From: Deltaproteobacteria bacterium
GTDB lineage: Bacteria > Myxococcota_A > Polyangia > JAAYKL01
Reading direction: 5' to 3'
DNA length: 53,524 bases
NCBI GenBank assembly: GCA_030621515.1
Contig: JAUXHN010000004.1
Span: 1-53,524, forward strand
Shown: positions 8,695-15,656 of the stretch, one piece after another
Numbering within the stretch: position 1 is the stretch's first letter
Layout of the letters: the number at the start of each line of letters is the position of its first letter
Notes under the pieces: generated by a model
Told to the model about the DNA's origin: nothing
The model's input: only the letters and a program-made list of their open reading frames with translations
Databases searched by the model: none
Made by a program: the position numbers and the translations under genes

Positions 8695-9740
8695 GACGAG
8701 ATACTACCAAATTTCACAGGGTCCACCTTTGCCAAAATCTTCTTGAGATCATCGTGGCCGGGCAGGCGTTCGAGTGCAGACCGTACTCGGCGAAACGACT
8801 TTTCGACAAAGGGGAGGAAGTTGGGGTTGCCCTTCACCTGGTCGATGAAGACAAAACGTCCACCGTCCTTGAGCTTGCGCTGAATAGTCACCAGGTCGAA
8901 CTCCCGTTCGAGCTCCACAGGATCGATGCCGCGAGCAACTGCGTACCGGGAGATTATCCGTGTCTGCATTTCCTTGGGCACATCGACATAGGAATCGTTC
9001 AGCAACGCAACCAGGTCGTAGACGCGGGGTCCAACGAGGGCGTCCTGGAAATCGATGATGGTTATGTTCTGCGGGATGGGGTCGTCTCCCTTGATCATCA
9101 AGTTCCTCGACTGGTAGTCCCGGTGGACGAACCCCCGGGGCAACGCGGCGATCTCTTTTGCCAGATCGTCGAACACCCGGTCGAGGCGACCGCGCAAATC
9201 CGATTCGAGGGCTCTTCCGCTGCGCGCCTCCGCTCCCCACTCCCGGTAATGATCCAGCTCCCACCGAAGCAGATCGTAGTCGAACGCCCGAGTCGCCGCC
9301 AGGCAACCCTCCGGCACCGGCCACATCCGATCGTGCATGCGGACCATCAGATCCACCGCGGCGCCGTACCAGGCCTCCATCACCTCCGTGGAGCTCCCAT
9401 CGATCTTCGCAACGAATGTCTCGTCACCCAGATCCTCCAGCAGGACCGCGCCGTCGTTCACCGCGTCCAGATAGATCTCGGGCACGGGCAGATCGGCGTT
9501 CGCCATATATCGCTGGAGGTTGAGGAACGGCAGCTCGGCGGGCGTATCTCCCGCCGTCACCTCGTCACTATCGAGAGCATCGTCGGGCAGCTCCATTATC
9601 ATCAGCCGCGCCGGGGTCACGTCCGGTCCGCGCACCACTCGATGATATCTCCGGTTCGACGCGTCCCCCGTCAGCGAGATTATCTCGAAATCAGTCACAT
9701 CGTGACCGTACAATCTCTTCAGAAGAGCTTTGGTGTCCAC
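8691..9740 (-). CDS. amgK: AmgK-like aminoglycoside-phosphotransferase-fold sugar kinase
   Basis: Kinase of 349 residues of the APH fold. The catalytic loop GFVHRDYQSRNLMI (about 207-220) and the metal-binding DFQD with GPRVYDLVALLND (about 233-253) match the AmgK branch. In Pseudomonas, AmgK phosphorylates the anomeric carbon of N-acetylmuramate and N-acetylglucosamine in a cell-wall recycling route that bypasses fosfomycin-sensitive synthesis. The N-terminal LTGDASNRRYHRV is also typical. The start is GTG with GGAGG five bases upstream. The usual partner, the nucleotidyltransferase MurU, is not next to it; instead it is coupled by ATGA overlap to a lipoprotein gene. The substrate is inferred; other sugars are possible. 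Confidence 0.82.
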   Translation of the reverse strand: MDTKALLKRLYGHDVTDFEIISLTGDASNRRYHRVVRGPDVTPARLMIMELPDDALDSDEVTAGDTPAELPFLNLQRYMANADLPVPEIYLDAVNDGAVLLEDLGDETFVAKIDGSSTEVMEAWYGAAVDLMVRMHDRMWPVPEGCLAATRAFDYDLLRWELDHYREWGAEARSGRALESDLRGRLDRVFDDLAKEIAALPRGFVHRDYQSRNLMIKGDDPIPQNITIIDFQDALVGPRVYDLVALLNDSYVDVPKEMQTRIISRYAVARGIDPVELEREFDLVTIQRKLKDGGRFVFIDQVKGNPNFLPFVEKSFRRVRSALERLPGHDDLKKILAKVDPVKFGSISS

Positions 9741-9775
9741 TTGAACCTCCGCATGTCGACCTCTTCCGGGTGAGT

Positions 9776-11002
9776 TCAGAAGGTAAAAGAATGTTGTCTT
9801 GCCTGCTGCTCCGATTGCTGCCGCCGAATGAAACGACCGAAAAGGGGAACCGCAAATGAATACTTGCCGTGACGATTCTTGTAAACCAATCCGGAATTCG
9901 TCAGGGTAGAGAGCATCTGATTAATGTGGCTGGAGCTGAACGGTTTCTCCAGAATGGCTCCCGATTTTTCAACCAGCTCCTGCACCGTGAACTCTTGATC
10001 GCAGGTATCCAGAGCAGCAATCGCTACAAGAAGATCTCGTTGTCGATCAGTGGCCCTGGCCCATCTCCCGGCAAAGAAATCAACGTCCAGTTTGGATTCA
10101 ATTTCTTGCAGAGGGACACTTGGTTGTTGCCCCGTTGACAGTTTTTGTTGGAAAACATCGTATACTTCCCGGCAAATGAACTGGATGAAATATGGGTACC
10201 CGTCAGAGGAAGAAATTATCAGATCAACCGATTCATCATTCAGCTTGACCTCTGCCTCCTTTATTGGCTCCAGGATGGCCTCGCGAGAGGCCTCCTTGTT
10301 CAGACGAGTAAGAGTCACAATGCGAAACATGCGCTCCGCAAACGTTCTCGCTTCAACCAACTTGGGAAACAGTGTCGGGAGTCCGGTCAGTACTAACAGG
10401 AAACGAATCCCCTTTCGCTGAACCGACTGAAAGATATCCAGCAACATTGCCAGCGGGTATTCATCTTTTTTCGGCTTATCCGACATGTTTTGGGCTTCGT
10501 CATACGCGAAAACCACGCCTGTACTTCCCGTGCTCTTGATTACTTCCCAGGCATTCTCAATCACTGCCTTTATTTTGTCGGCGACAAGCCCCGGGGTGTT
10601 ATTGAAAACTTCCAACCAATACGAATACGACAACGCAATCTCTTCTTGTTGTTGTGACGTCCCAAACCCCAGCGGTTGCTTCTCCACTGTGTAGGAAAAG
10701 CCCGCAGTAATCATCGAGATGTCCGTGATGATTCGCTTGGCCGTTGTTTCTTCGGAAACACAAGTTGATTCGGACAGGTCCGCGCCAATCCACCGCCATT
10801 TCAAATCCACGGCGATGGGCTTGAATGTTTCGAGCAACACTGTCTTGCCCACACCGCGAAGTCCAGTCAGGACCATGTTTTCAAGTATGACATCTTGATG
10901 CAGAATTTTTTTGAACTGTTCCTTTTCATCCTCTCTACCAGCCAAATATGGAGGCATGTGGCCCGCGCCCGGTCTAAATGGATTGGCGAAATTTGTTCTC
11001 AC
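9776..11002 (-). CDS. AAA ATPase with C-terminal winged-helix region
   Basis: ATPase of 408 residues. It begins NPFRPGAGHMPPYLAGREDE, a header typical of a widespread bacterial AAA family related to ORC/Cdc6 and archaeal-type STAND-like ATPases. Walker A GLRGVGKT is at 47-54, Walker B VVFAYDEAQ at about 163-171, sensor-like LLVLTGLP near 210, and a helix-turn-helix-like C-terminal region (about 320-395, ending in VYKNRHGKYSFAVPLFGRFI). Cellular role is unknown; members often sit singly or in mobile and defence-like contexts. The start is GTG with AAGGAG eight bases upstream. The gene is AT-richer than its flanks and has a striking operator-like palindrome immediately upstream. Confidence 0.85.
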   Translation of the reverse strand: MRTNFANPFRPGAGHMPPYLAGREDEKEQFKKILHQDVILENMVLTGLRGVGKTVLLETFKPIAVDLKWRWIGADLSESTCVSEETTAKRIITDISMITAGFSYTVEKQPLGFGTSQQQEEIALSYSYWLEVFNNTPGLVADKIKAVIENAWEVIKSTGSTGVVFAYDEAQNMSDKPKKDEYPLAMLLDIFQSVQRKGIRFLLVLTGLPTLFPKLVEARTFAERMFRIVTLTRLNKEASREAILEPIKEAEVKLNDESVDLIISSSDGYPYFIQFICREVYDVFQQKLSTGQQPSVPLQEIESKLDVDFFAGRWARATDRQRDLLVAIAALDTCDQEFTVQELVEKSGAILEKPFSSSHINQMLSTLTNSGLVYKNRHGKYSFAVPLFGRFIRRQQSEQQARQHSFTF

Positions 11003-11022
11003 GCAAACATCTCCTTATAGCT

Positions 11023-11056
11023 GACTATAAATTTAGTCATCAGACTAAATTAAGTC
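11023..11056 (-). promoter_or_regulatory. Operator-like palindrome array upstream of AAA ATPase
   Basis: A perfect 9-base inverted repeat AATTTAGTC/GACTAAATT (11030-11038 and 11043-11051, 4-base spacer) is extended by further half-sites: GACTA at 11023-11027 and AAGTC at 11052-11056. The four half-sites are centred 9-11 bases apart, close to one helical turn. It lies 21 bases upstream of the GTG start, where a repressor would block transcription. The binding factor is unknown. Confidence 0.55.
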
Positions 11057-11134
11057 AAGCAAATAATAGAGTGTAAACTTCACGATGATAACCACCGCTT
11101 GCTGTCGGGCATCTGCGCACAATTATTCGGTTTT

Positions 11135-11524
11135 TCATGTCCAAAATTGCATGAGATGTCGCCCGATGAACGTCCCAGCCCATGCGGCCAGAACGCAGCT
11201 GACAACGCTGACAAGCATATTCAGACCAGCGCGCAACAGCGCACCCGATTCCAGCAACTGCAATGTCTCCAGTGAAAAAGTAGAGAACGTCGTAAATGCG
11301 CCGAGCAAACCAATCACAAGAAGCGAGCGCCATATCGGATCGGTTGTGATTTTTTCCACCAGCAGGACAAACAGCATTCCCATGACCAGGGAACCCAACA
11401 CGTTTACTACCAGAGTGCCAAAGGGGAAGCTCTTGCCGAGACCGGCGTTAACCCAACTGGATATCCAGAATCGACCGACCGCGCCCACGGCGCCGCCGGC
11501 GGCAATGGCCAGCCATTGATTCAT
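11135..11524 (-). CDS. crcB: Fluoride ion channel CrcB/FluC
   Basis: Membrane protein of 129 residues with four transmembrane helices. Family landmarks: GGAVGAVGRFWIS at the N-terminus, GTLVVNVLGSLVMG (the conserved Asn of the pore region) and GLLGAFTTFSTFSLE. CrcB/FluC forms dual-topology dimers that export fluoride from the cytoplasm. The start ATG overlaps, as ATGA, the stop of an open frame that looks like the end of RarA. No fluoride riboswitch is visible upstream, since that space is filled by the rarA-like frame. Expression may depend on read-through from the upstream lipoprotein gene. Confidence 0.95.
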   Translation of the reverse strand: MNQWLAIAAGGAVGAVGRFWISSWVNAGLGKSFPFGTLVVNVLGSLVMGMLFVLLVEKITTDPIWRSLLVIGLLGAFTTFSTFSLETLQLLESGALLRAGLNMLVSVVSCVLAAWAGTFIGRHLMQFWT

Positions 11525-11625
11525 TGATTGGTATCCTCTTTCATCGGCTGATAGTACTTCGTTGGCGTCATACCGTCAGGAAAATAATTCTCCCCTGCAG
11601 CGCAGCCCTTGGTAGGCTCGCCCTC
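11521..11625 (-). pseudogene. rarA: 3' remnant of rarA (replication-associated recombination ATPase)
   Basis: Between the beta-propeller lipoprotein and crcB, a frame without a convincing start encodes a tail containing CAAGENYFPDGMTPTKYYQP and ends in ATGA overlap with crcB. From memory, RarA of E. coli has AAGEVYFPPEIAQTRYYFP near its C-terminus, so the AAGE-YFP-T-YY-P pattern matches well. In Pseudomonas rarA lies directly upstream of crcB, which fits the position. The ATPase domains are absent, so this is read as a leftover 3' end after the rest of the gene was replaced. A short functional ORF starting at an in-frame TTG cannot be excluded. Confidence 0.55.
11610..11623 (+). repeat. 14-bp direct repeat, left copy
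   Basis: TGGTAGGCTCGCCC occurs here and again at 14058-14071, in the same orientation, bracketing the beta-propeller lipoprotein gene. This copy lies within the rarA-like remnant. Confidence 0.6.
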
Positions 11626-11635
11626 AGACGCGCGC

Positions 11636-13867
11636 TCAGTCAAGGAGCGGTAGATGGGCGTGTTCAGCCCACGGTTGGGTGAGATCTATTGAAACCAGAA
11701 CATCCCCGAGGTCGTCCACTTTCGCCAGGTTAATCATCGACGGCGCTACGGAGTAGACATAATCCTCCATGAACACGCTGCGCTTGACGTCGGTGTTGGC
11801 GTCGGTCCACCAGTTACCACAAGCCGCCCAGTAGTCGTCGCTCTCCATTGGTTCAGCGTGAGGAACTCCACCCAGGAGTTCGAAGCCGTCCTCGGCCGTT
11901 ACCTGGTAGACCATCAATCCGGCGAATGTCATGTTGTAGCCGTAGGATCCGACATCTCCACCCTCGCAGATGACCATCGGAATGGCCAGCAAGTCTCGGG
12001 AGGCAAAATAGTTGAAAGCCAGGTGGTTGGTCGCGGCTTCCGAGGTACTGCCGCGAGTTCCTATGATCTCCTTGTGCTCGAGAACCGGATTGCTTGGATC
12101 GGAAATATCAATGATCTGAAGTTGAATCCCATCGAACCAGGCAAATGATCCCATTTCATCGGCATCGTAGCCGATGGTGAGCAGGTGGTTTCTATCCATC
12201 AGGTGCATGTATGTCGAGTATCCCGGGATTTTGAGTTCGCCCACGATCTCGGGCGCGGTGGGTTGCTCCAGATCAATAACGAACAGGGGATCGGTTTTCT
12301 TGAACGTGACGACGAACCCCATATTGTCGTCAAACCTCACCGAGCGGATATCCTCGGTGGGTGCGATTCTATCTACGATGCCTACCTGAACCAGCTCGCC
12401 GTCTATCTCCTGCAAGACGGTCACGGTACTGTGCACATTGGGGTTGGGCACATGCCCGCTAGTGGTGGCAATACGCAGGTAGTCATCGTGCTCATCCATG
12501 GAGAACTGGTTGAGCACATGTCCTTTTACTACACCGCTGCCGAGATAGTCGCCTATTGCTTCACTGAGGTTGAGCGCGAACTTGTGTACGACCGAGATCG
12601 ATTCATCAACGTCGCCGTGGTACCAGTTGTAATAATCGGTGGAGCCGTACTTCCTCGCTGCCACGTACAGGGACTCCCCCGAGGCGTAGACTGCGCCGGG
12701 ATGCCCCAGGATCGTCGTCTGAGACAGATCGTCAATGGCCGTTACATCCATACCGACAAAGGACACAATATTTGTGCTCTCTGGTGTGGCCGGAAGGTAG
12801 AAATTCTCGCACTCGCCGAACAAATCCATGCTCTCTATCCACTGGCCATTCACCAGCCTCCTGTCGACCATGTTGGGGAACAACACGTCGATCTCGAGCT
12901 GCCGGATCATCTTGATATTGGTCTCGATCAATTCCTTAAATAGTTTGACTATAGCGCCGGATGAGTACGGAATATCGTCGCCGCAAGCCCAGCGGTAGGG
13001 CATTAGCTCGCCGGGCCAGGTATCGTATGCTGGCATCCTGACCCTCGGGAACACCAATACCGAGAAAACCGAGTCATTGATACGCCGAGAAGAAACGTAA
13101 GATCCGTTGAACCATGTTTCGCGGATCAGCCTGGGTGCGGTAAGGTCCGTGATATCGAACACGCTCACCTTCAACTCCCGGCCATCGCCCACGAAATCGC
13201 AATCGTACCCATAGGTACACTCGCCCCCATACAGGCTCTGCTGAAACGCCGGATCGTCGGAATAGATCTGTTCCAGTGATGAGTAAACCACAGCCCGATC
13301 AGCGTGCACGAACAGCTTTTTCGGATCACCCTCGATCGGCGTTGCCGAGAGCCGGTGTGCCTCGGTCGGCGGCCAGGCATCGAGGATTTGCAACCGCCCG
13401 TCCGCAAGCACGTAGATATTGGATCCGTCATTCTTTATGAAGTCGGCTTCGTCCACTCCTACTACCTGGTTGTTGGTCGTAGAGTAGTCGTCTGCCGAGT
13501 TGCTATCGGTGTCACTGTCGCTATCGGCGTCACTATCGGCATCGACGTCACCATCGCTATCGGCGTCACTGTCGCTATCTGTGTCACTGTCAGTGTCGCT
13601 GTCACCGCCCCACCAGCAGTCGTCCTTGCTCTTTCGTTCGAGCATGTACTCCATGTTTGCGATCAGGACTGCGGTCATCTCATCGATCATATTTTTTTGT
13701 ATCGCCTGTGCTACTTCCTCGCAGTCCGAAGCCAGATGCAATCCGTTGTCGTCCTCGTACAGTTCTATCGGAGGTGCGGATGAACTACAGCTGCCAGTTA
13801 CAACTGCGGTCAAAAAAACTCCGAGAAATACTGTCAATATTGTTTTGGGTATTTGGTTACCAGCCAT
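11636..13867 (-). CDS. Secreted beta-propeller lipoprotein with Asp-Ser linker
   Basis: Protein of 743 residues. The start at 13867 is chosen because AGAGGTG lies six bases before ATG and a signal peptide follows; the open frame continues 26 codons upstream. The signal ends at TGSC (about Cys26). Residues about 88-122 are an Asp-Ser/Asp-Thr/Asp-Ala linker, then TTNNQVVGVDEADFIKNDG and IYVLADGRLQILDA open a long beta-propeller domain of the family known as C-terminal beta-propeller proteins (PF09826 type). Repeating blade motifs such as VSVFDITDLTAPRLI, LFVIDLEQPTAPEIVGEL and LQIIDISDPSNPVLEHKE support this. Probably surface-exposed. Function of the family is not established. It is flanked by a direct repeat and may have replaced rarA. 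Confidence 0.85.
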   Translation of the reverse strand: MAGNQIPKTILTVFLGVFLTAVVTGSCSSSAPPIELYEDDNGLHLASDCEEVAQAIQKNMIDEMTAVLIANMEYMLERKSKDDCWWGGDSDTDSDTDSDSDADSDGDVDADSDADSDSDTDSNSADDYSTTNNQVVGVDEADFIKNDGSNIYVLADGRLQILDAWPPTEAHRLSATPIEGDPKKLFVHADRAVVYSSLEQIYSDDPAFQQSLYGGECTYGYDCDFVGDGRELKVSVFDITDLTAPRLIRETWFNGSYVSSRRINDSVFSVLVFPRVRMPAYDTWPGELMPYRWACGDDIPYSSGAIVKLFKELIETNIKMIRQLEIDVLFPNMVDRRLVNGQWIESMDLFGECENFYLPATPESTNIVSFVGMDVTAIDDLSQTTILGHPGAVYASGESLYVAARKYGSTDYYNWYHGDVDESISVVHKFALNLSEAIGDYLGSGVVKGHVLNQFSMDEHDDYLRIATTSGHVPNPNVHSTVTVLQEIDGELVQVGIVDRIAPTEDIRSVRFDDNMGFVVTFKKTDPLFVIDLEQPTAPEIVGELKIPGYSTYMHLMDRNHLLTIGYDADEMGSFAWFDGIQLQIIDISDPSNPVLEHKEIIGTRGSTSEAATNHLAFNYFASRDLLAIPMVICEGGDVGSYGYNMTFAGLMVYQVTAEDGFELLGGVPHAEPMESDDYWAACGNWWTDANTDVKRSVFMEDYVYSVAPSMINLAKVDDLGDVLVSIDLTQPWAEHAHLPLLD
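13501..13604 (-). repeat. In-frame minisatellite coding Asp-Ser/Asp-Thr/Asp-Ala linker
   Basis: Six-base units (GAYAGY/GACACN/GATGCC on the coding strand) encode the acidic linker of the beta-propeller lipoprotein. The repeat is less regular than the two others in the window, suggesting it is older or under less slippage. Confidence 0.85.
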
Positions 13868-14057
13868 GTGAACACCTCTTTCTTGCAAGCAATTTACCGA
13901 CAGGGAATTGCATTTGCACACGCCGTGCCACTGTGGAATATCCAAATATCAGCAATATTAATCGTTGGTTATTGGAGGGAAGCCAGCATTTCGAAATGGC
14001 GCAACTTGTGCCGAAGCATCTTTTTCATGGGTGCCAGAGTCCTTTTTCGAGGGCTCG

Positions 14058-14071
14058 TGGTAGGCTCGCCC
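14058..14071 (+). repeat. 14-bp direct repeat, right copy
   Basis: Second copy of TGGTAGGCTCGCCC, ending two bases before the rsmG start codon. The following bases are also nearly the same (CCA versus TCA). Confidence 0.6.
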
Positions 14072-14073
14072 CC

Positions 14074-14712
14074 ATGGGTCAGTCATCGGACAAACACGAC
14101 GCATCGGAGATTCTGTCGCAGACTCTCGACGCTCTTGCGATACGGGCAGGCGAAAAGGAACGGGATCTCCTCGCGGACTACGGCGCCGAACTCGTTCGCT
14201 GGAACAGGAGGGTCAACCTCACCGGCGCCACAACTCTCGTGGAGTTTTTCCAGGGCCCGTTGTTCGACGCGCTCACGGTAATCCCGGTGATCGAGGGCTC
14301 CGGATCTCTGGTGGACGTGGGCTCCGGCGGCGGGCTTCCCGGCGTTCCGGCCGCCATTCTCTTTGAACATCTGAAGGTCACTCTGGTTGAGCCCCGGGCG
14401 CGCAGAGCGGCCTTCTTGAGGCACGTTGTACATCGCATGTCGCTTGACGCCGATGTCATCCAGGCCAGAGACGAGGAGCTGGTTGAAGACGCGTGGAACG
14501 GCGCAGTGGCGCAAGCGGTCTGGCCTGCGAATAAATGGCTGAAGCGGGCCGGGAGGCTTGTTGTCCCCGGTGGATCGGTGTACGTGCTGTCCACCGATCC
14601 GGTGACGGGTCCCGATCTTCCCGCCGGTTTCGAGGTCGAAAGGGAACTCAGTATCTCAAGGCCAGTGGACGGCGCGAGGCGCTGGGCGGCTCGTTTGGGC
14701 GTAATGAACTGA
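14074..14712 (+). CDS. rsmG: 16S rRNA (guanine527-N7)-methyltransferase RsmG
   Basis: Protein of 212 residues, the usual length for RsmG/GidB. It has LVRWNRRVNLTGAT in the N-terminal part, the SAM-binding motif LVDVGSGGGLPGVPAAI (about 80-96) and VTLVEPRARRAAFLRHVVHRM. The enzyme methylates G527 of 16S rRNA; its loss gives low-level streptomycin resistance in other bacteria. The C-terminal catalytic part is somewhat diverged (VAQAVWPANKWLKRAGRLVVPGG). No clear ribosome-binding site precedes ATG; the open frame extends far upstream but without similarity. Here it is alone, not in the common gidA-gidB-parAB cluster. Confidence 0.9.
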   Translation: MGQSSDKHDASEILSQTLDALAIRAGEKERDLLADYGAELVRWNRRVNLTGATTLVEFFQGPLFDALTVIPVIEGSGSLVDVGSGGGLPGVPAAILFEHLKVTLVEPRARRAAFLRHVVHRMSLDADVIQARDEELVEDAWNGAVAQAVWPANKWLKRAGRLVVPGGSVYVLSTDPVTGPDLPAGFEVERELSISRPVDGARRWAARLGVMN

Positions 14713-14800
14713 CCTGATGTGCAGCTTTTTTCCTGCCGCCTTTCGCAAATTTCGCGCCCAGTGTGTATCAAATGTTACAATGAAGGTGAGGAGGCCTGCC

Positions 14801-15646
14801 ATGTGGCAACCGAAAATGATCTTATACCTTGTGGTCGCACTCGTGCTGATCGGGCCGGCGTCCGGATGCGTGGATACTAAAGTCAAGCCTAACGGAGGCG
14901 GGGATTCCGACTCCGATTCCGATTCCGACTCCGATTCCGACTCCGATTCTGATTCCGACTCCGATTCCGACACGGACTCCGAGTGCGTAGATCCAGTGAC
15001 CGGGGCGCCGTCAGTGACGAGCGACATCGCGCTTACCCTGCAAGCGGTCGACACCTCGGGCACGTACCAGCTCACCTTCAGCGAGGACGTTACGAGCGTG
15101 GACGGCACCTCCGTCACCTGGACCGCCACCTCCGGCGGCTCGGGCGTGCTCGACTCGATCACCGAAATAGACGCAGCAACCTACGATATCGCTTTCTCGG
15201 GGGTCAGCTGGAACGAGACCTACACCATCGAGGTGAGCACCGCCGTGACCGACGTATGCGACAATCCACTCGGAAGCACCTTCACCGCCGAGTTGGAGTG
15301 GGCCGCGCTCAGCTGCCCTCTGCCCAACAGCTACACAACTGGAATCCCATTCGACACGAACGGCTACTACGACGACGAGTATTGCTCTTCATCGGACAGC
15401 GCCTACAAGTTGTGGAACCTGAGCAGTCTGGGAGCGGTGGCCCTGTGCATCACCGGCACCTACTACGTGGAGTCATGCTGTGATGATTTCTATGTGAAGA
15501 CCGGCTCGGGAACCATCGTCTTCACAGGAACCTACACCGGTTCTTACGACCAGCTCGTCCAGGGCGACCAGGCGATAACATGTGTCGACAGCGATTACTC
15601 GATCACCTACGACGGGTACACGGTCACCGCCATCACCTGGATCTGA
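14801..15646 (+). CDS. Lipoprotein with Asp-Ser linker and Ig-like domain
   Basis: Protein of 281 residues. The start is set by AGGAGG seven bases before ATG at 14801. The signal MWQPKMILYLVVALVLIGPASGC ends with lipobox ASGC (Cys23). Residues about 34-60 are a nearly pure Asp-Ser repeat. Then comes an Ig-like domain (about 66-170) with the pattern of bacterial Ig domains found in S-layer and adhesion proteins (YQLTFSEDVTSVDGTSVTWT, YTIEVSTAVTDVCDNPLGSTFTAE). The remainder has six or more Cys and many Tyr/Ser/Thr, probably a disulfide-stabilised surface domain. Same architecture class as the two other acidic-linker lipoproteins here. Function unknown. Confidence 0.82.
   Translation: MWQPKMILYLVVALVLIGPASGCVDTKVKPNGGGDSDSDSDSDSDSDSDSDSDSDSDTDSECVDPVTGAPSVTSDIALTLQAVDTSGTYQLTFSEDVTSVDGTSVTWTATSGGSGVLDSITEIDAATYDIAFSGVSWNETYTIEVSTAVTDVCDNPLGSTFTAELEWAALSCPLPNSYTTGIPFDTNGYYDDEYCSSSDSAYKLWNLSSLGAVALCITGTYYVESCCDDFYVKTGSGTIVFTGTYTGSYDQLVQGDQAITCVDSDYSITYDGYTVTAITWI
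14902..14981 (+). repeat. In-frame minisatellite coding Asp-Ser linker
   Basis: Alternating GATTCC and GACTCC hexamers, nearly perfect, encode the poly-Asp-Ser linker. The high regularity suggests recent slippage. Confidence 0.9.
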
Positions 15647-15656
15647 AAAGCCAAAA

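Noticed and set aside
11525-11635. Fluoride riboswitch before crcB
   Set aside because: No GGNGATGG-type core or pseudoknot pattern seen; the space is an open frame matching the RarA C-terminus.
13958-14086. 42-codon minus-strand ORF overlapping the rsmG start
   Set aside because: No ribosome-binding site, no known similarity, and it runs through the right copy of the direct repeat.
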